A stretch of DNA of 64,000 nt, taken from NCBI GenBank assembly GCA_002695005.1, contig NZNT01000019.1, positions 1-64,000 of the forward strand, given 5' to 3'. The stretch's first letter is position 1; every line of letters starts with the position of its first letter. This DNA is from Maritimibacter sp. (GTDB lineage: Bacteria > Pseudomonadota > Alphaproteobacteria > Rhodobacterales > Rhodobacteraceae). The notes beneath the pieces are model-generated. The model saw only the letters and a program-made list of their open reading frames with translations. It was not told the DNA's origin and did no database searches. Of the stretch, positions 52,716 to 62,308 are shown piece by piece. The position numbers and the translations under genes were made by a program.

Positions 52716-55700
52716 GGCGATCTTTCCGCTCCTGACCATTTGGGTCGCCTGCGTCATATCCCTGATGGTCGCCGCGCCCCTGACCGCCCAAACGAGGTTC
52801 TCCAGCGTCCTCGACGGTGTGGGCCGACCGAATGCCGTCAAGATCAGCTATCCGGTGGACCCTTGTGGCGATCTCTACGCGGCATTGTCGTCGCGGCTCG
52901 CCGAAACGGAACTCAGGTTCGAGAAAGCGACCCTCGATACCGAGACCTTCTTTCTGCATTTTTGCAACCAGAAGAAGGATCAGTGGATCGCACAGGTCAC
53001 CGAAGCCGTCACGGGGCCGGTGACCTCGCTTCAAACGCAGCTCAACGCGGCGGTGGATCGGGAGATCGGCGAACTCACGGGCGGGTTCTGGAAGTTCGTG
53101 GCCGAACAACTCTACCCGCTCCTGCCACCGGAAGCGCAGGCGCGGTACGCGCCCGGCTCGCCCGAGATGCAGGCGATGGCCGTGGAGTGGCTGAACAACG
53201 CTCCTGCCGAGGCGCAGGCCTACGCGCTCGCCTATTTCACGTCGGGCGAGGAAAACGCGTGGGTCCTGTCGGCGTGGAAAACTTATGTGGACCTGACGAA
53301 CGGCCAGTCCGCCGAGATCATCGCGGGCCTGCGGGGGCTGGCAACCACCGCACAGACGCGGGTGAACCAGCTTCTTCGTGCGGGGGAGGAGCTGGACGCG
53401 GCGCCGCCCAGCACGCCCACCGCGGATGTGTTGAGCAAGGTTGGGCTGTCCGGGGAATGGCTGGACCGGTTCAAATCACGCGAGGGCGAGTTGCGTGCGT
53501 TGAACGAGACCTATGAGATCGGGCGGGCGGTCTCGGTGATCTACTCCGCCGTGGGGACCGAAGAACCCGTGTCCCAGGTGCAGGCGTTCTTCGGCCTGAT
53601 GCGGATCGGCGGAGAGGTCGCGGGCAAGGTGGGCGGACCTCTCACTCAGTTCATGGGCGACATCGTCCTCGCCTATGCAGACGCTGCTGATCAACTGCTC
53701 GCAGCGACCCTCGCGCTCGAACAGAAGATCAACAAGCGCAACGGATTCTGCCTTGGTGTCGGCGTGCCGTCGCGCGACCCGAAGGCGACATTCTTCAACG
53801 ACAAGGGGCTTCTGGCCTGTCCGCTGAAATACGGCACGTGGCCGTTCAAGCACGTCTACGTCACGCAAGGGGCCCAGACCCCGGTCTACTATTTCTACAA
53901 CGGCCAAAGCTTCATCGAAGGCACCAACGCCACGGGGCGAAAGGGCGTCCTTGCTGCAATGGAGTTGATCGACGCGGGCGTCGAGTTCGGCTATCCGATC
54001 ACCCGCGATCCGGACGGGCATGTGAACCGCATCGGGTCCGTTTACAACACGTCGCCGCCGGGCGGTCCTATCGCGCTTCTGGAGGAGGCGCGGGAGATCG
54101 TCGAAGAGATCGAAGGGGGCATGGACGCGATCCGGACCCTCGTGCTGCCAGGCGACCGTTGTTCGCTGGACCAGATCGTTTCGTCCGCCGCGGCTGCGAT
54201 GGGCGAAACGCCGGAAAGCCTCGCCCGACCGCTGGCCGAGGGGGGCGAACGGCTCGCCAAGGTCATCGCGGCCTCCTTTGTCGCCTTCGAAGGCGGGTTC
54301 GGGCCCGCTGTGCGCCGCGGGGGCGCGGCGATGGAGACCTATTCGGACCTTGCCGAGAAACTGGGCGGCCTGTCCGTCGTGATCCTTGAGGGCCGCGTGC
54401 TCGACGAGGACGGCCGTCCGGTCCCCGGCGCGATCCTGAACGTGTCGGTATCCAACGGGGAAGAAGTTCGGGGCTGCGAGGCGTGGCAAGCGGACCTGTC
54501 CGGGCGCTTCTCGATCACGGCTCTGTCGACGGGACGGTTTCCCGTCGTGACTGCCTCTGCCGAGGCGACTGCGGGCCGAGGCTCGAGCGAGACCTTCCGG
54601 CGTGGCTACGTCCGGCGTAATGCGCTGTTCTACGAACGCAGAAACGGCGGCATAACCGCGCGCACAGAGATCGCACTTACAGTACCGGCAGAAGAGGCGG
54701 ACGATCCGGACCCGGCGGAGGGCGAGGACACCGGGGGCGGGGCGACGGTCGGCCCGACACCCGACGAGCCGGAGCCCGAAACGCCGAACCCTGAGGTCAT
54801 CGCCGCCTGTGCCGCGCTCGAACGCGGCCTCGTCGAGACGGAGGCGCAGCTTCTGTCGGCTGGAGACATGCTGTTCAACCGGGTCTCCCAACGGATCGAC
54901 CCTCATGCCGAGGCGACGGGTCAGGGCGCTCTTTGCGAACCGCCGCTCGGCAATCGACTCGCGGACCTGCGCAACAGGGTGGATGAAGCCCGGCGTGTCA
55001 CACAACTCGCACGCGACGCTTTGCAGGGGTGCGATCCCGGCGCCCTTGCCCGGGCGACGTCTGAAATCGCAGCGCTTTCTGGTGTACGTCTCGGAGCGTT
55101 GGGTGATCACGTCAGGCAGGCACGCACACTGGTCGATACCTTCGAGACGGCGCGCAGCGCTTACCAGTCCAACCAGCTCGAACCGGCAGCCTCCGGCCTG
55201 AGACGTGTGCTGGACATCTCGCGGTCCGCCAACCCGCCGCTCTGCGCGGCCTTCGCTGATCGCGCGCAGAGAGGTCTCGACCAGATCGCCACGCTGGAAG
55301 CTTTCCGCGCGCGCGTGGACGCTGCCATCGCGGCCTGTGATACCCCGCTCATGGCGCAGCTCTCCGAGGCCAGCCAAGGACGTGACCATCCGATGTTCCG
55401 GGATGAGATCGCTCGGATGGCGTCAGCGAGGAAGCAGTGTGACGCGGCCGACCAGGAAGCAGCTGGTGCCAGGGCATTGTGTTCGGCCTTGACGGTGCGC
55501 CTGGACTCGGCACGTGCGGACTACCGCGCTAACCAGCTGGGCCGGGCCGACGCGAAACTGGCCGAGTTGAGGGCGGCCCTGAATGGGCGTGCGGGGCAAT
55601 GCGACGGGATGCTGTCCCGGGTGAACGCCGGGCTGTCAAACATTGCAAAGTTGCGCACGCTCGAAGGTCAGCTCTCGGCCGCGATGTCTGCTTGCGATAC

Positions 55701-56673
55701 CGGGACGATGGACCGGATCGAGACACGGGCGCGGGGCGAGGGGCACCTCTGGTTCCAGACCGCTCTGACGCGCATCGCCAGCGCACGCCGCAGCTGCGAG
55801 GCACAAGCCAGCCGCCCGAACGTATCCGACCCATGTGCGGAGCTTTCCCGTATGGAGGGCTACGTGGCGACCGCGGCTGATCGCGGGAACTGGGGCGAGG
55901 CCCGCGACCTGCTGGCCCGTGCCATGAGCCTTGCTTCGATGCCGGAGGCCCTCTCGGACTGTCCCGAGCAACGCAGCCGGGTTCAAGGGGCTGTTTCCGC
56001 CATCGCGACGCTTCAGGGGGCCATAGCAGACGTCGACCGCGCGGTTGCGTCGTGTTCCGGCGATTTCGATGCCTTGGCAGTGCGGCTTGACGGGATTTCC
56101 TACAACGTGGCGGCCCTCGACCGCGCCCGGGCACGTCTGGATGCGGCACGGCGAGATTGTGCCTCGGTTGGTCAGGAAAGCGTGGAAACCCGTCCGGCAC
56201 CAGCCGCTGCACCGACGCTGGTTCCGGGCGGAAATAGCCTGACGTTCGACGGCTCGTGGCGTGGCACCGGACAGATCAGCATAAGTGCGGAAGGCAAAAC
56301 CTTCCCGCTACCGCTCGAGATCAGGATCTCAGTGCAGAACGGAGTCGCTGGTGGAGACATCCTTACGGAGAGTGGTGGAATGCCGGTCGAAGGTCGCGTG
56401 TCCGGGGATACGCTGATGCTGGAGGGGTTCATGTCCCAGGACGGCGTGAGCGTCGCGGTGACTTACCAGGTGACGCTGACAGGTGAGAACTCGATGAGCG
56501 CCCAAGGCACGGCCCGGATGCCGGACATGGCCTGTGCTTTGTCAGGGATCGGTGAGGCCATAGGTGGTGCCATAGCCGGGGCCACGTCGCTGGGATTGAT
56601 CGAAGAGGACGAACCCGAAGAGCCCGATTGCCCGACGGCCAACTACGACAGTCGTTGGACGGCAACGCGGTAA
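52705..56673 (+). CDS. Giant secreted helical protein with Cys-containing repeats
   Basis: 1322 residues from the ATG at 52705, beginning a signal peptide (MISRAIFPLLTIWVACVISL). The first 540 residues are helical with YFYNGQSFIEGTNATGRKG-type loops. Next comes a carboxypeptidase-regulatory-like beta domain (LEGRVLDEDGRPVPGAILNV), then a Pro/Glu/Gly linker. Residues about 700-1160 are several alpha-helical repeats, each having a spaced Cys and QxD/ARR-type helices (ARLDAARRDC, ELRAALNGRAGQC), so disulfide-linked coiled repeats are likely. The C-terminus is a beta-rich domain, FDGSWRGTGQISIS..MPVEGRVSGDTLMLEGFM, similar to small secreted barrels. Function unknown; possibly a cell-surface or toxin-like protein. 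Confidence 0.6.
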   Translation: MISRAIFPLLTIWVACVISLMVAAPLTAQTRFSSVLDGVGRPNAVKISYPVDPCGDLYAALSSRLAETELRFEKATLDTETFFLHFCNQKKDQWIAQVTEAVTGPVTSLQTQLNAAVDREIGELTGGFWKFVAEQLYPLLPPEAQARYAPGSPEMQAMAVEWLNNAPAEAQAYALAYFTSGEENAWVLSAWKTYVDLTNGQSAEIIAGLRGLATTAQTRVNQLLRAGEELDAAPPSTPTADVLSKVGLSGEWLDRFKSREGELRALNETYEIGRAVSVIYSAVGTEEPVSQVQAFFGLMRIGGEVAGKVGGPLTQFMGDIVLAYADAADQLLAATLALEQKINKRNGFCLGVGVPSRDPKATFFNDKGLLACPLKYGTWPFKHVYVTQGAQTPVYYFYNGQSFIEGTNATGRKGVLAAMELIDAGVEFGYPITRDPDGHVNRIGSVYNTSPPGGPIALLEEAREIVEEIEGGMDAIRTLVLPGDRCSLDQIVSSAAAAMGETPESLARPLAEGGERLAKVIAASFVAFEGGFGPAVRRGGAAMETYSDLAEKLGGLSVVILEGRVLDEDGRPVPGAILNVSVSNGEEVRGCEAWQADLSGRFSITALSTGRFPVVTASAEATAGRGSSETFRRGYVRRNALFYERRNGGITARTEIALTVPAEEADDPDPAEGEDTGGGATVGPTPDEPEPETPNPEVIAACAALERGLVETEAQLLSAGDMLFNRVSQRIDPHAEATGQGALCEPPLGNRLADLRNRVDEARRVTQLARDALQGCDPGALARATSEIAALSGVRLGALGDHVRQARTLVDTFETARSAYQSNQLEPAASGLRRVLDISRSANPPLCAAFADRAQRGLDQIATLEAFRARVDAAIAACDTPLMAQLSEASQGRDHPMFRDEIARMASARKQCDAADQEAAGARALCSALTVRLDSARADYRANQLGRADAKLAELRAALNGRAGQCDGMLSRVNAGLSNIAKLRTLEGQLSAAMSACDTGTMDRIETRARGEGHLWFQTALTRIASARRSCEAQASRPNVSDPCAELSRMEGYVATAADRGNWGEARDLLARAMSLASMPEALSDCPEQRSRVQGAVSAIATLQGAIADVDRAVASCSGDFDALAVRLDGISYNVAALDRARARLDAARRDCASVGQESVETRPAPAAAPTLVPGGNSLTFDGSWRGTGQISISAEGKTFPLPLEIRISVQNGVAGGDILTESGGMPVEGRVSGDTLMLEGFMSQDGVSVAVTYQVTLTGENSMSAQGTARMPDMACALSGIGEAIGGAIAGATSLGLIEEDEPEEPDCPTANYDSRWTATR

Positions 56674-57340
56674 GCCTGAGATTGGATGAGGGCGAATCCG
56701 ACCTCCGCGCCGGTGCCATAGCGCTGTGGAGGCAATCTCCAGGTTCAGGCTCAGATTCGAATCTCAGAGTCAGCCGGTCAATAGAGGGCCATCGGCGCCG
56801 GGCCTTGGCGCGCAGGTCAAGAACCAGAGCGCAGGTCCCAGTGGTGTTGAAAGGTGTACACGTATTTTTAGCAGTAAATCAGGGGCTTGCGGGGCCAACC
56901 GTCTCGAACCAATTCCGACTTATGTCCAGGAAAGGAACCATTTCAACAGGCCGCGAATGATGTACGGCTCTACGCGTGGAAGGCGGAAAAGTCGCATGGT
57001 CCCGCGGAATTGGAGTTGTGTAAGCAATGCCGTCCCCTGACGTTTCTGTCATGAGGTTGACCACGCCGCACTTGCACTAGATCGGCGAACGGCCCATAGC
57101 TGCCGTTCCCCCAGCCGTAAACGCGCGACCGCATTGGGTTGCCAAGAGCGCCTGCAACGGCGATCAGCTTGATCGGAGTATTGCTATACTAAGGCCGTCG
57201 GTTCACACCGTCGCAAGCCAAGGCAAAATGCTCCGGACGGTTAAGTGCGCTCAGGATTGCGGTCGTCGCACATAAATTTTGCCAAGTATTGTGAGACATT
57301 AAAAAGCAATATCCGTTGCGAAGGTACGCCAAATTGCTGG
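56674..57340. other. Non-coding stretch, nothing recognised
   Basis: About 667 bases between the giant secreted protein gene and the convergent HEPN gene. Base composition changes from GC-rich to A/T-rich along it. I see no gene, RNA or repeat that I would support. Confidence 0.35.
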
Positions 57341-58126
57341 CTAAACGATACAAGGCCTCGCAAGTTCGTCCAGAGCTTCAATCATGGCCTCCAAAAAATC
57401 GATTGCCCCATTCAGGTCAGATTGTTCTACAGTGGCGCTTAAATCGCCATGGATCAGAGTATTTCTTACCCCAACCACTTCCTGAAGCTTGTCTTTAGCA
57501 AGCTTGGCTGCTGATGTATGGCGCGCCTCTCCAAACACTTTCTTAATCGCTCCGCTTCGACCCACACCCGGATTGAACGGTTCTGGGAGGCCAATCTTTT
57601 CGAATAGGTTTTCCAATCGATCAGGCGTCACATTCCCCATCATCAATGTGAATACTTCGGGCATGATCGAAAATGTGTCGAAATCGGAAAAACACTGCCC
57701 CAATGCATTTGTAAGGCGGCCGAAGTCGAACTTCTGGCCGGCGAGCGTCCCTGTCTTCATGTGCTGAAGGATTTGGCCGGACAAGTGAATGTGCTGAAGG
57801 CGAAAGTTTTCTGGCAACTCGGAATATTTCGTGGCCTTAGAGGCCATGTTCTCTGCGACTATCGAGGAGAGGTCTCGGACATATGCCTCAAAAATGGAAT
57901 TGGCCTGAACGAAGAGGCCACGGTAGAGAGCGGCTGGAGGGGTGGCTTTGAGCCTCGCCGCTTCAGTCAGACGCGCCCGAACTGCCGCATCGTATCCGAA
58001 CGCACCCATAAGTTCACCATTTCGTCCAATAATGATCTCAGAGAAAAACTGCCGAACAGCTAAAGTTTCGCGAAGTTCCGATAAATATGAGAATGCGCGC
58101 TTTTTTGCGCTATCAAGCTGCGCCAT
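57341..58126 (-). CDS. HEPN-type protein (RiboL-PSP-HEPN / MAE_28990-like)
   Basis: 261 residues, largely helical. The C-terminal half has the HEPN signature GVRNTLIHGDLSA, where Arg221 to His226 forms the R-x4-H motif of HEPN ribonucleases. It follows the DUF262 gene with an overlap of 14 bases, so the two are cotranslated. DUF262 plus HEPN pairs are suspected RNA-cutting defence or toxin-antitoxin-type modules. Composition is distinctly more A/T-rich than the chromosome. Confidence 0.75.
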   Translation of the reverse strand: MAQLDSAKKRAFSYLSELRETLAVRQFFSEIIIGRNGELMGAFGYDAAVRARLTEAARLKATPPAALYRGLFVQANSIFEAYVRDLSSIVAENMASKATKYSELPENFRLQHIHLSGQILQHMKTGTLAGQKFDFGRLTNALGQCFSDFDTFSIMPEVFTLMMGNVTPDRLENLFEKIGLPEPFNPGVGRSGAIKKVFGEARHTSAAKLAKDKLQEVVGVRNTLIHGDLSATVEQSDLNGAIDFLEAMIEALDELARPCIV

Positions 58127-59339
58127 TGCCGATCACGCCCTGGATGGCGGCTATTACCGCGGCAATCCGTTCTTTGATCGTGGCAGCCGTGTTCCCGCGG
58201 CCGACCATAAGTTCGTATGTCTCGCGGTCCGGTTGTGCCAAATTCATAACAGCTTCCTTTATCGCAGGAGCTGAGGCGCGAATATCCTCAGCGCGATCGA
58301 AGAGCCTAAAAAGTGCAATTATTTGTGCATCATAGAGCGGTTTCGACAGCTTCCCTTTTCCATCACCAACGCCGGGCAACCGGAAAGCATCATCTCCGAA
58401 AACCTCACTGGCAAGGGACAGCGTATCAAGAAACTGCCCTTTTGAGATTTCAATCTGCTCTTCCTTCATATTCCGATTAGACTTCATAGCAGCATCAAGC
58501 ATTGAGCGAACCGAGCCAGAAATTCTGTCATCTTGTTGAAACGCGAAGAACCGCAAAACAATCTCAACATCAGTCATTCGTTTATATAGGACATTCTTCT
58601 TGAGGGCCTCTGCAACGCTTCCGTCAGCCAGTGTATTTTCTTCGTGATCAGGAATGCCCCAACTGTCCGTAAATGACTTTTCCTTCGAAAGAGTTATAAT
58701 CATATCATTGAAGGGGCCTGAATAAAGCGAATTTCTAAGCTCCTGTGCGTTCAACTGTTCCCCACCAGTATTTAGCCTTTCGAATACCTGAGCTCTAAGT
58801 TCAATGCTGTTGTCTTCTCCCCCGGATGTATCGGACATCAATGTGATGGCAGAAATCTTGGCGCGTTCTAACCCCCGGCGCACAAGTGGTGGTAGCTGTG
58901 CGTAAGTCCGGCCATTCAAGGCAGCCCAAATCTTCAGACCTTCCAGCTCGAAGCTCCCTGCCCAGAACTCGGAAATCGCATTGAGGCGCTGCTGACCATC
59001 CATGACCTCGAATTTCCCGAGGGTCTTCTCATAAAGAAAAATCGGCGGAACGGGGATGTTCATGATAAAGCTCTCGATGAGCTTGCTTTTCTTCTTATTG
59101 TCCCATCGAAGACGACGCTGATACTCTGGCCTCAGGTTGGTCCATACACGGCTCTCGCTGGTGCCTTGAATGAAGTCGAGGACATGTGACAGGAAGATGT
59201 CGTTCTTTTCCTGTACGACCCTGAGACGCCCAATCTCAAAGTGCTTTTCGATCTCTTTGTCTGAAGCGCCGGCCGGGATGACCATGTTCCCGACATCAAG
59301 CGGTTCGTCGTCGTCTTGGAGGCCCTCGATTTCAGCCAT
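58113..59339 (-). CDS. DUF262 (ParB/Srx-fold) protein
   Basis: 408 residues. The N-terminal DUF262 domain shows PEYQRRLRWD (71-80), KSKLIESFIMNIPVPPIFLY and EVMDGQQRLNAISEF with the DGQQR motif (114-118), then VFERLNTGGEQLNAQELRNS, the diagnostic pattern of the GmrSD/GmrS-like and DNA-phosphorothioation-type DUF262 proteins. It likely binds and hydrolyses a nucleotide. The C-terminal half is helical. The gene precedes the HEPN gene in one operon. The ATG at 59339 has no strong ribosome site. Confidence 0.82.
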   Translation of the reverse strand: MAEIEGLQDDDEPLDVGNMVIPAGASDKEIEKHFEIGRLRVVQEKNDIFLSHVLDFIQGTSESRVWTNLRPEYQRRLRWDNKKKSKLIESFIMNIPVPPIFLYEKTLGKFEVMDGQQRLNAISEFWAGSFELEGLKIWAALNGRTYAQLPPLVRRGLERAKISAITLMSDTSGGEDNSIELRAQVFERLNTGGEQLNAQELRNSLYSGPFNDMIITLSKEKSFTDSWGIPDHEENTLADGSVAEALKKNVLYKRMTDVEIVLRFFAFQQDDRISGSVRSMLDAAMKSNRNMKEEQIEISKGQFLDTLSLASEVFGDDAFRLPGVGDGKGKLSKPLYDAQIIALFRLFDRAEDIRASAPAIKEAVMNLAQPDRETYELMVGRGNTAATIKERIAAVIAAIQGVIGNGAA

Positions 59340-59885
59340 TTAGTTCGACCTTTTTCGCCATTCACCAATTAGCTTTATACCACATGTTCTTTTTGACCAT
59401 GCAGGATTAGGCTTGTTGCGCACGTTATTGGCGAGCGTATAGCGAAGATCTCGGCGGCGAAAGGCACAAAATTCTATATAGCGGACCTCCGTGTACGGAG
59501 CCGCGAACGGCAGTTACCCGCCCAGATTGAAAGCCCGCCTTGCTAAGGCGGAAAGTTCACCATCAGCATCTAGCGGCGCTCTGCGCGACAAGGCCCGATC
59601 TTGCTTGGTCACGTTCGTATTAATCTGCTGGGACCGAACAGCGCTCCGCCAAGTATTCCGTGCGCCAGTATCTGAGACGATTCAGCATTGAAGACCCGAT
59701 CGAGCCAAATCAAAAGGGCATTCGGGTTTGCTTCACAGCCCAGTCCGAACTTGAACTGCAACGAGCACTTTGGCGCCGGATCGGTGCCGAAGGATACAAT
59801 TGTGCGGTTTTCAGTTTCTGCCATTGTTCGGCATCTGTCCCGATAGCCAAGGCTACCTGATATGATGAATTTTCTTGGGAAATTG
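59340..59885. other. Island C right end, non-coding
   Basis: About 545 bases from the DUF262 gene to the tRNA remnant. It has A/T-rich upstream sequence for the DUF262 promoter. I see no credible gene; short frames at 59491 and 59660 have no ribosome site or features. Confidence 0.35.
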
Positions 59886-59927
59886 ACGGATCTGCAATCC
59901 GCAGCGTGACCACTCCGCCAACTCGCC
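59886..59927 (-). pseudogene. tRNA-Cys 5' half remnant
   Basis: 42 bases matching the 5' half of the intact tRNA-Cys, with three differences: the D-arm/anticodon-stem part reads GGTCACGCTGCGG rather than GGTGACGCAGCGG, and the loop reads TTGCAGA rather than TTGCAAA. It ends at the anticodon stem, where the 44-bp att repeat also ends. The 3' half is missing, so it is not functional. It is the likely original host end beside pcm. Confidence 0.85.
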
Positions 59928-60055
59928 GAAGGGTGCGGGGAAATCTCACGGGCGCCGACTGTGCAAGGGGGGTCGCGAGGCGCTTGGCGTTGCGGCCCCC
60001 GGGTTTCTGTGGCAAGACCCACGAAGAGCTACGGAGCCAGACAGGACGCCTTCCC

Positions 60056-60709
60056 ATGAGCGACTTCGAGACACGCCGCCGCATGATGGTCGACACACAG
60101 GTTCGGCCGTCCGACGTGACCAAATACCCCATCATTGACGCCATGTTGAGCGTGCCGCGCGAGGACTTCGTGCCGGACGATCAGCGCGAGGCGGCCTATA
60201 GCGAGACGCAGATCTCGCTGGCGCCGGGGCGGGTTCTGCTGGAAGCGCGGTGTTTCGCGAAACTCCTCGATGTCCTGTCGATCCAGCCCGACGAACTGGT
60301 GCTCGTTGTGGCGGCCGGTCTCGGTTACGGCGCGGCGGTTCTGGCCCAGCTTGGCGATTTCGTTGTCGCGCTGGAAGAAGACGATGGGCTCGCAGGCGAG
60401 GCCGAGTCGCGTCTGGCGGGTGAGGGGGTCGACAATGTGGCCGTCATCAACGAGGCGCTGACCGCCGGGGCGTCCAAGCATGGCCCCTACGATGTGATCC
60501 TCATCGAGGGCGCGGTGGAGACGGTACCGCAAGTGATCCTTGACCAACTGCGTGAAAATGGTCGCATTGCCACTATTTTTTCCGAGGACAATCTTGGAAT
60601 CGCGAAAATCGGGCACAAGATTGATGGAGCCGTAAACTGGCGCTTTGCATTCAACGCATCTGCACCGGTCCTGCCGGGGTTCACGGCGACAAAAGAATTC
60701 GCGCTCTGA
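60056..60709 (+). CDS. pcm: Protein-L-isoaspartate O-methyltransferase family
   Basis: 217 residues from the ATG at 60056 (MSDFETRRRMMVDTQVRPSD); longer frame starts upstream cross the tRNA remnant and are rejected. The family is shown by DVTKYPIIDAMLSVPREDFVP, LEARCFAKLLDVLSIQPDEL and VILIEGAVETVPQVILDQL. The usual S-adenosylmethionine motif (E/D-xGxGxG) reads LVLVVAAGLGYGAAVLA, lacking the acidic residue, so activity may be altered. In Rhodobacteraceae this gene commonly sits beside tRNA-Cys and tolC, as here. Confidence 0.8.
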   Translation: MSDFETRRRMMVDTQVRPSDVTKYPIIDAMLSVPREDFVPDDQREAAYSETQISLAPGRVLLEARCFAKLLDVLSIQPDELVLVVAAGLGYGAAVLAQLGDFVVALEEDDGLAGEAESRLAGEGVDNVAVINEALTAGASKHGPYDVILIEGAVETVPQVILDQLRENGRIATIFSEDNLGIAKIGHKIDGAVNWRFAFNASAPVLPGFTATKEFAL

Positions 60710-60737
60710 GGCGCGACGCCACAGGGACGAGAGTACC

Positions 60738-62195
60738 ATGCAAAATATTAAGTCGGGTCTTGTCAGGCGCGTGACGGCCATTTGCCTGTCGGCATTGCTG
60801 GTCTTGGCCCCTGTCGCGGCCAGCGCCGAGACGCTGGCCGACGCGATGGTCGCAGCCTACAAGAACTCCGGTCTTCTCGACCAGCAGCGCGCACTTTTGC
60901 GGGCCGAGGACGAGAACGTCGCTGTGGCCGTTTCGGCCCTTCGCCCGGTTCTGTCTTATACAGCGCAGGGATCGTGGAACTTCAACAACCCGTCAGTGGG
61001 CGGCACGACGCCTGCGGCCTCGGAATCGGTCAGCGGATCTCTCGCCCTGACGGCATCGCTCCTGCTGTTCGATTTCGGCGCGACCGACAAGCGGATCGAG
61101 ATCGCGCGGGAAAACGTGCTGATGACGCGTGAGGCGCTGGTGGGCGTGGAGCAGAACGTGCTGCTCAATGCCGTGAACGCCTATCTCAATGTGTTGTCGG
61201 CCAGTGACACCGTTGCCCTTCAGGCCAACTCTGTGCGCCTCATCACGCAGGAGCTGCGCGCGGCGCGCGACCGGTTCGAGGTGGGTGAGATCACGCAGAC
61301 CGACGTGTCGCTCGCCGAGGCACGGCTGGCGGCATCGCGGGCTGCCGAAGCGTCTGCGCAGGGCAACCTCCTTGTCGCGCGCGAGGCCTACAAGGCCGCG
61401 GTCGGCCGGATGCCGGGGCGTCTGTCACCGCCGCCGAACCCGCCTTCGGTCCCCTCGACTGTCGAGGCCGCCAAGTCGCAAGCGCGGGGACGTCACCCCG
61501 ACATCAAGGCGGCGCAGCGTTCGGTGAGCGTGGCCGAGATGTCCATCGAACTGGCCAAGCGCAGCACGATGCCAACGCTGAACGCGCAGGTGCAGGCGAC
61601 GACCGGTCTGCGCTCCACGACGACCTATTCCCCACCGCCGATCGGGACCACGACGTCGAGCGGGCCGAACGCGGGCGTCTCGGGCAGCCTCACGCTTTCG
61701 GGGCCGATCTATTCGGGCGGGCGGCTGTCGGCACTTTACCGGCAAGCGCTTGCGCAGGCCGAGGCTGCGCGGGCTGGCCTTCACGTCACGGTGCTGAACG
61801 TAGAGCAGGCGGTGGGCAATGCCTGGGCCCAGCTTGCCATCGCTACGGCCAGTCTTCAGGCGACGGATCGGCAGATTCGTGCCAGTACGGTCGCCTTGCG
61901 CGGCGCGCGCGAGGAGGCGACGCTCGGTGCACGCACAACGCTCGACGTGTTGAACGCGGAGCAGGAGTTGCTGGATGCGCGGTCTTCGGCGATCCAGGCC
62001 CGGTATGACCAGTACCTTGCGATCTACAATCTCCTTGCGGCCATGGGCCTGCTGACCGCCGACCACCTGCGTCTGGGGATCGCCACCTACGACCCGTCTG
62101 CGTACTTCAACACGGTCCAAAATGCGCCGTTGCGTACGGTGAGCCCTCAGGGCGAAAAGCTGGACCATATCCTCGAAGCGCTCGGAAAACGCTGA
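60738..62195 (+). CDS. tolC: TolC-family outer-membrane efflux protein
   Basis: 485 residues from the ATG at 60738 with GGGACGAGAG upstream. Signal peptide MQNIKSGLVRRVTAICLSAL ... ASA. The TolC repeats are seen twice: helical segments DAMVAAYKNSGLLDQQRALL and EAAKSQARGRHPDIKAAQRS, and the conserved GPIYSGGRLSALYRQALAQA. The C-terminal part has TTLDVLNAEQELLDARSSAI, diagnostic of this family. It forms the outer-membrane channel for tripartite efflux and type I secretion. It follows pcm by 28 bases. Confidence 0.9.
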   Translation: MQNIKSGLVRRVTAICLSALLVLAPVAASAETLADAMVAAYKNSGLLDQQRALLRAEDENVAVAVSALRPVLSYTAQGSWNFNNPSVGGTTPAASESVSGSLALTASLLLFDFGATDKRIEIARENVLMTREALVGVEQNVLLNAVNAYLNVLSASDTVALQANSVRLITQELRAARDRFEVGEITQTDVSLAEARLAASRAAEASAQGNLLVAREAYKAAVGRMPGRLSPPPNPPSVPSTVEAAKSQARGRHPDIKAAQRSVSVAEMSIELAKRSTMPTLNAQVQATTGLRSTTTYSPPPIGTTTSSGPNAGVSGSLTLSGPIYSGGRLSALYRQALAQAEAARAGLHVTVLNVEQAVGNAWAQLAIATASLQATDRQIRASTVALRGAREEATLGARTTLDVLNAEQELLDARSSAIQARYDQYLAIYNLLAAMGLLTADHLRLGIATYDPSAYFNTVQNAPLRTVSPQGEKLDHILEALGKR

Positions 62196-62308
62196 GATTT
62201 TAAGGGTTTCCTAACTGAAGCGTGGGTTAATGCGCATGTGCGGATTGCCCCAGAGGGCTGCGCTGGGTATTCTGTGGACCGGGGCTAGATCGAGGCGGTA
62301 ACGAATCC

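Noticed and set aside
53476-55389. 637-codon minus-strand frame inside the giant secreted protein gene
   Set aside because: Antisense to a gene with signal peptide and repeats; composition-driven, no ribosome site or motif.
59491-59860. Short plus-strand frames upstream of the tRNA remnant
   Set aside because: No ribosome sites, no conserved motif; sequence looks like decayed island end.
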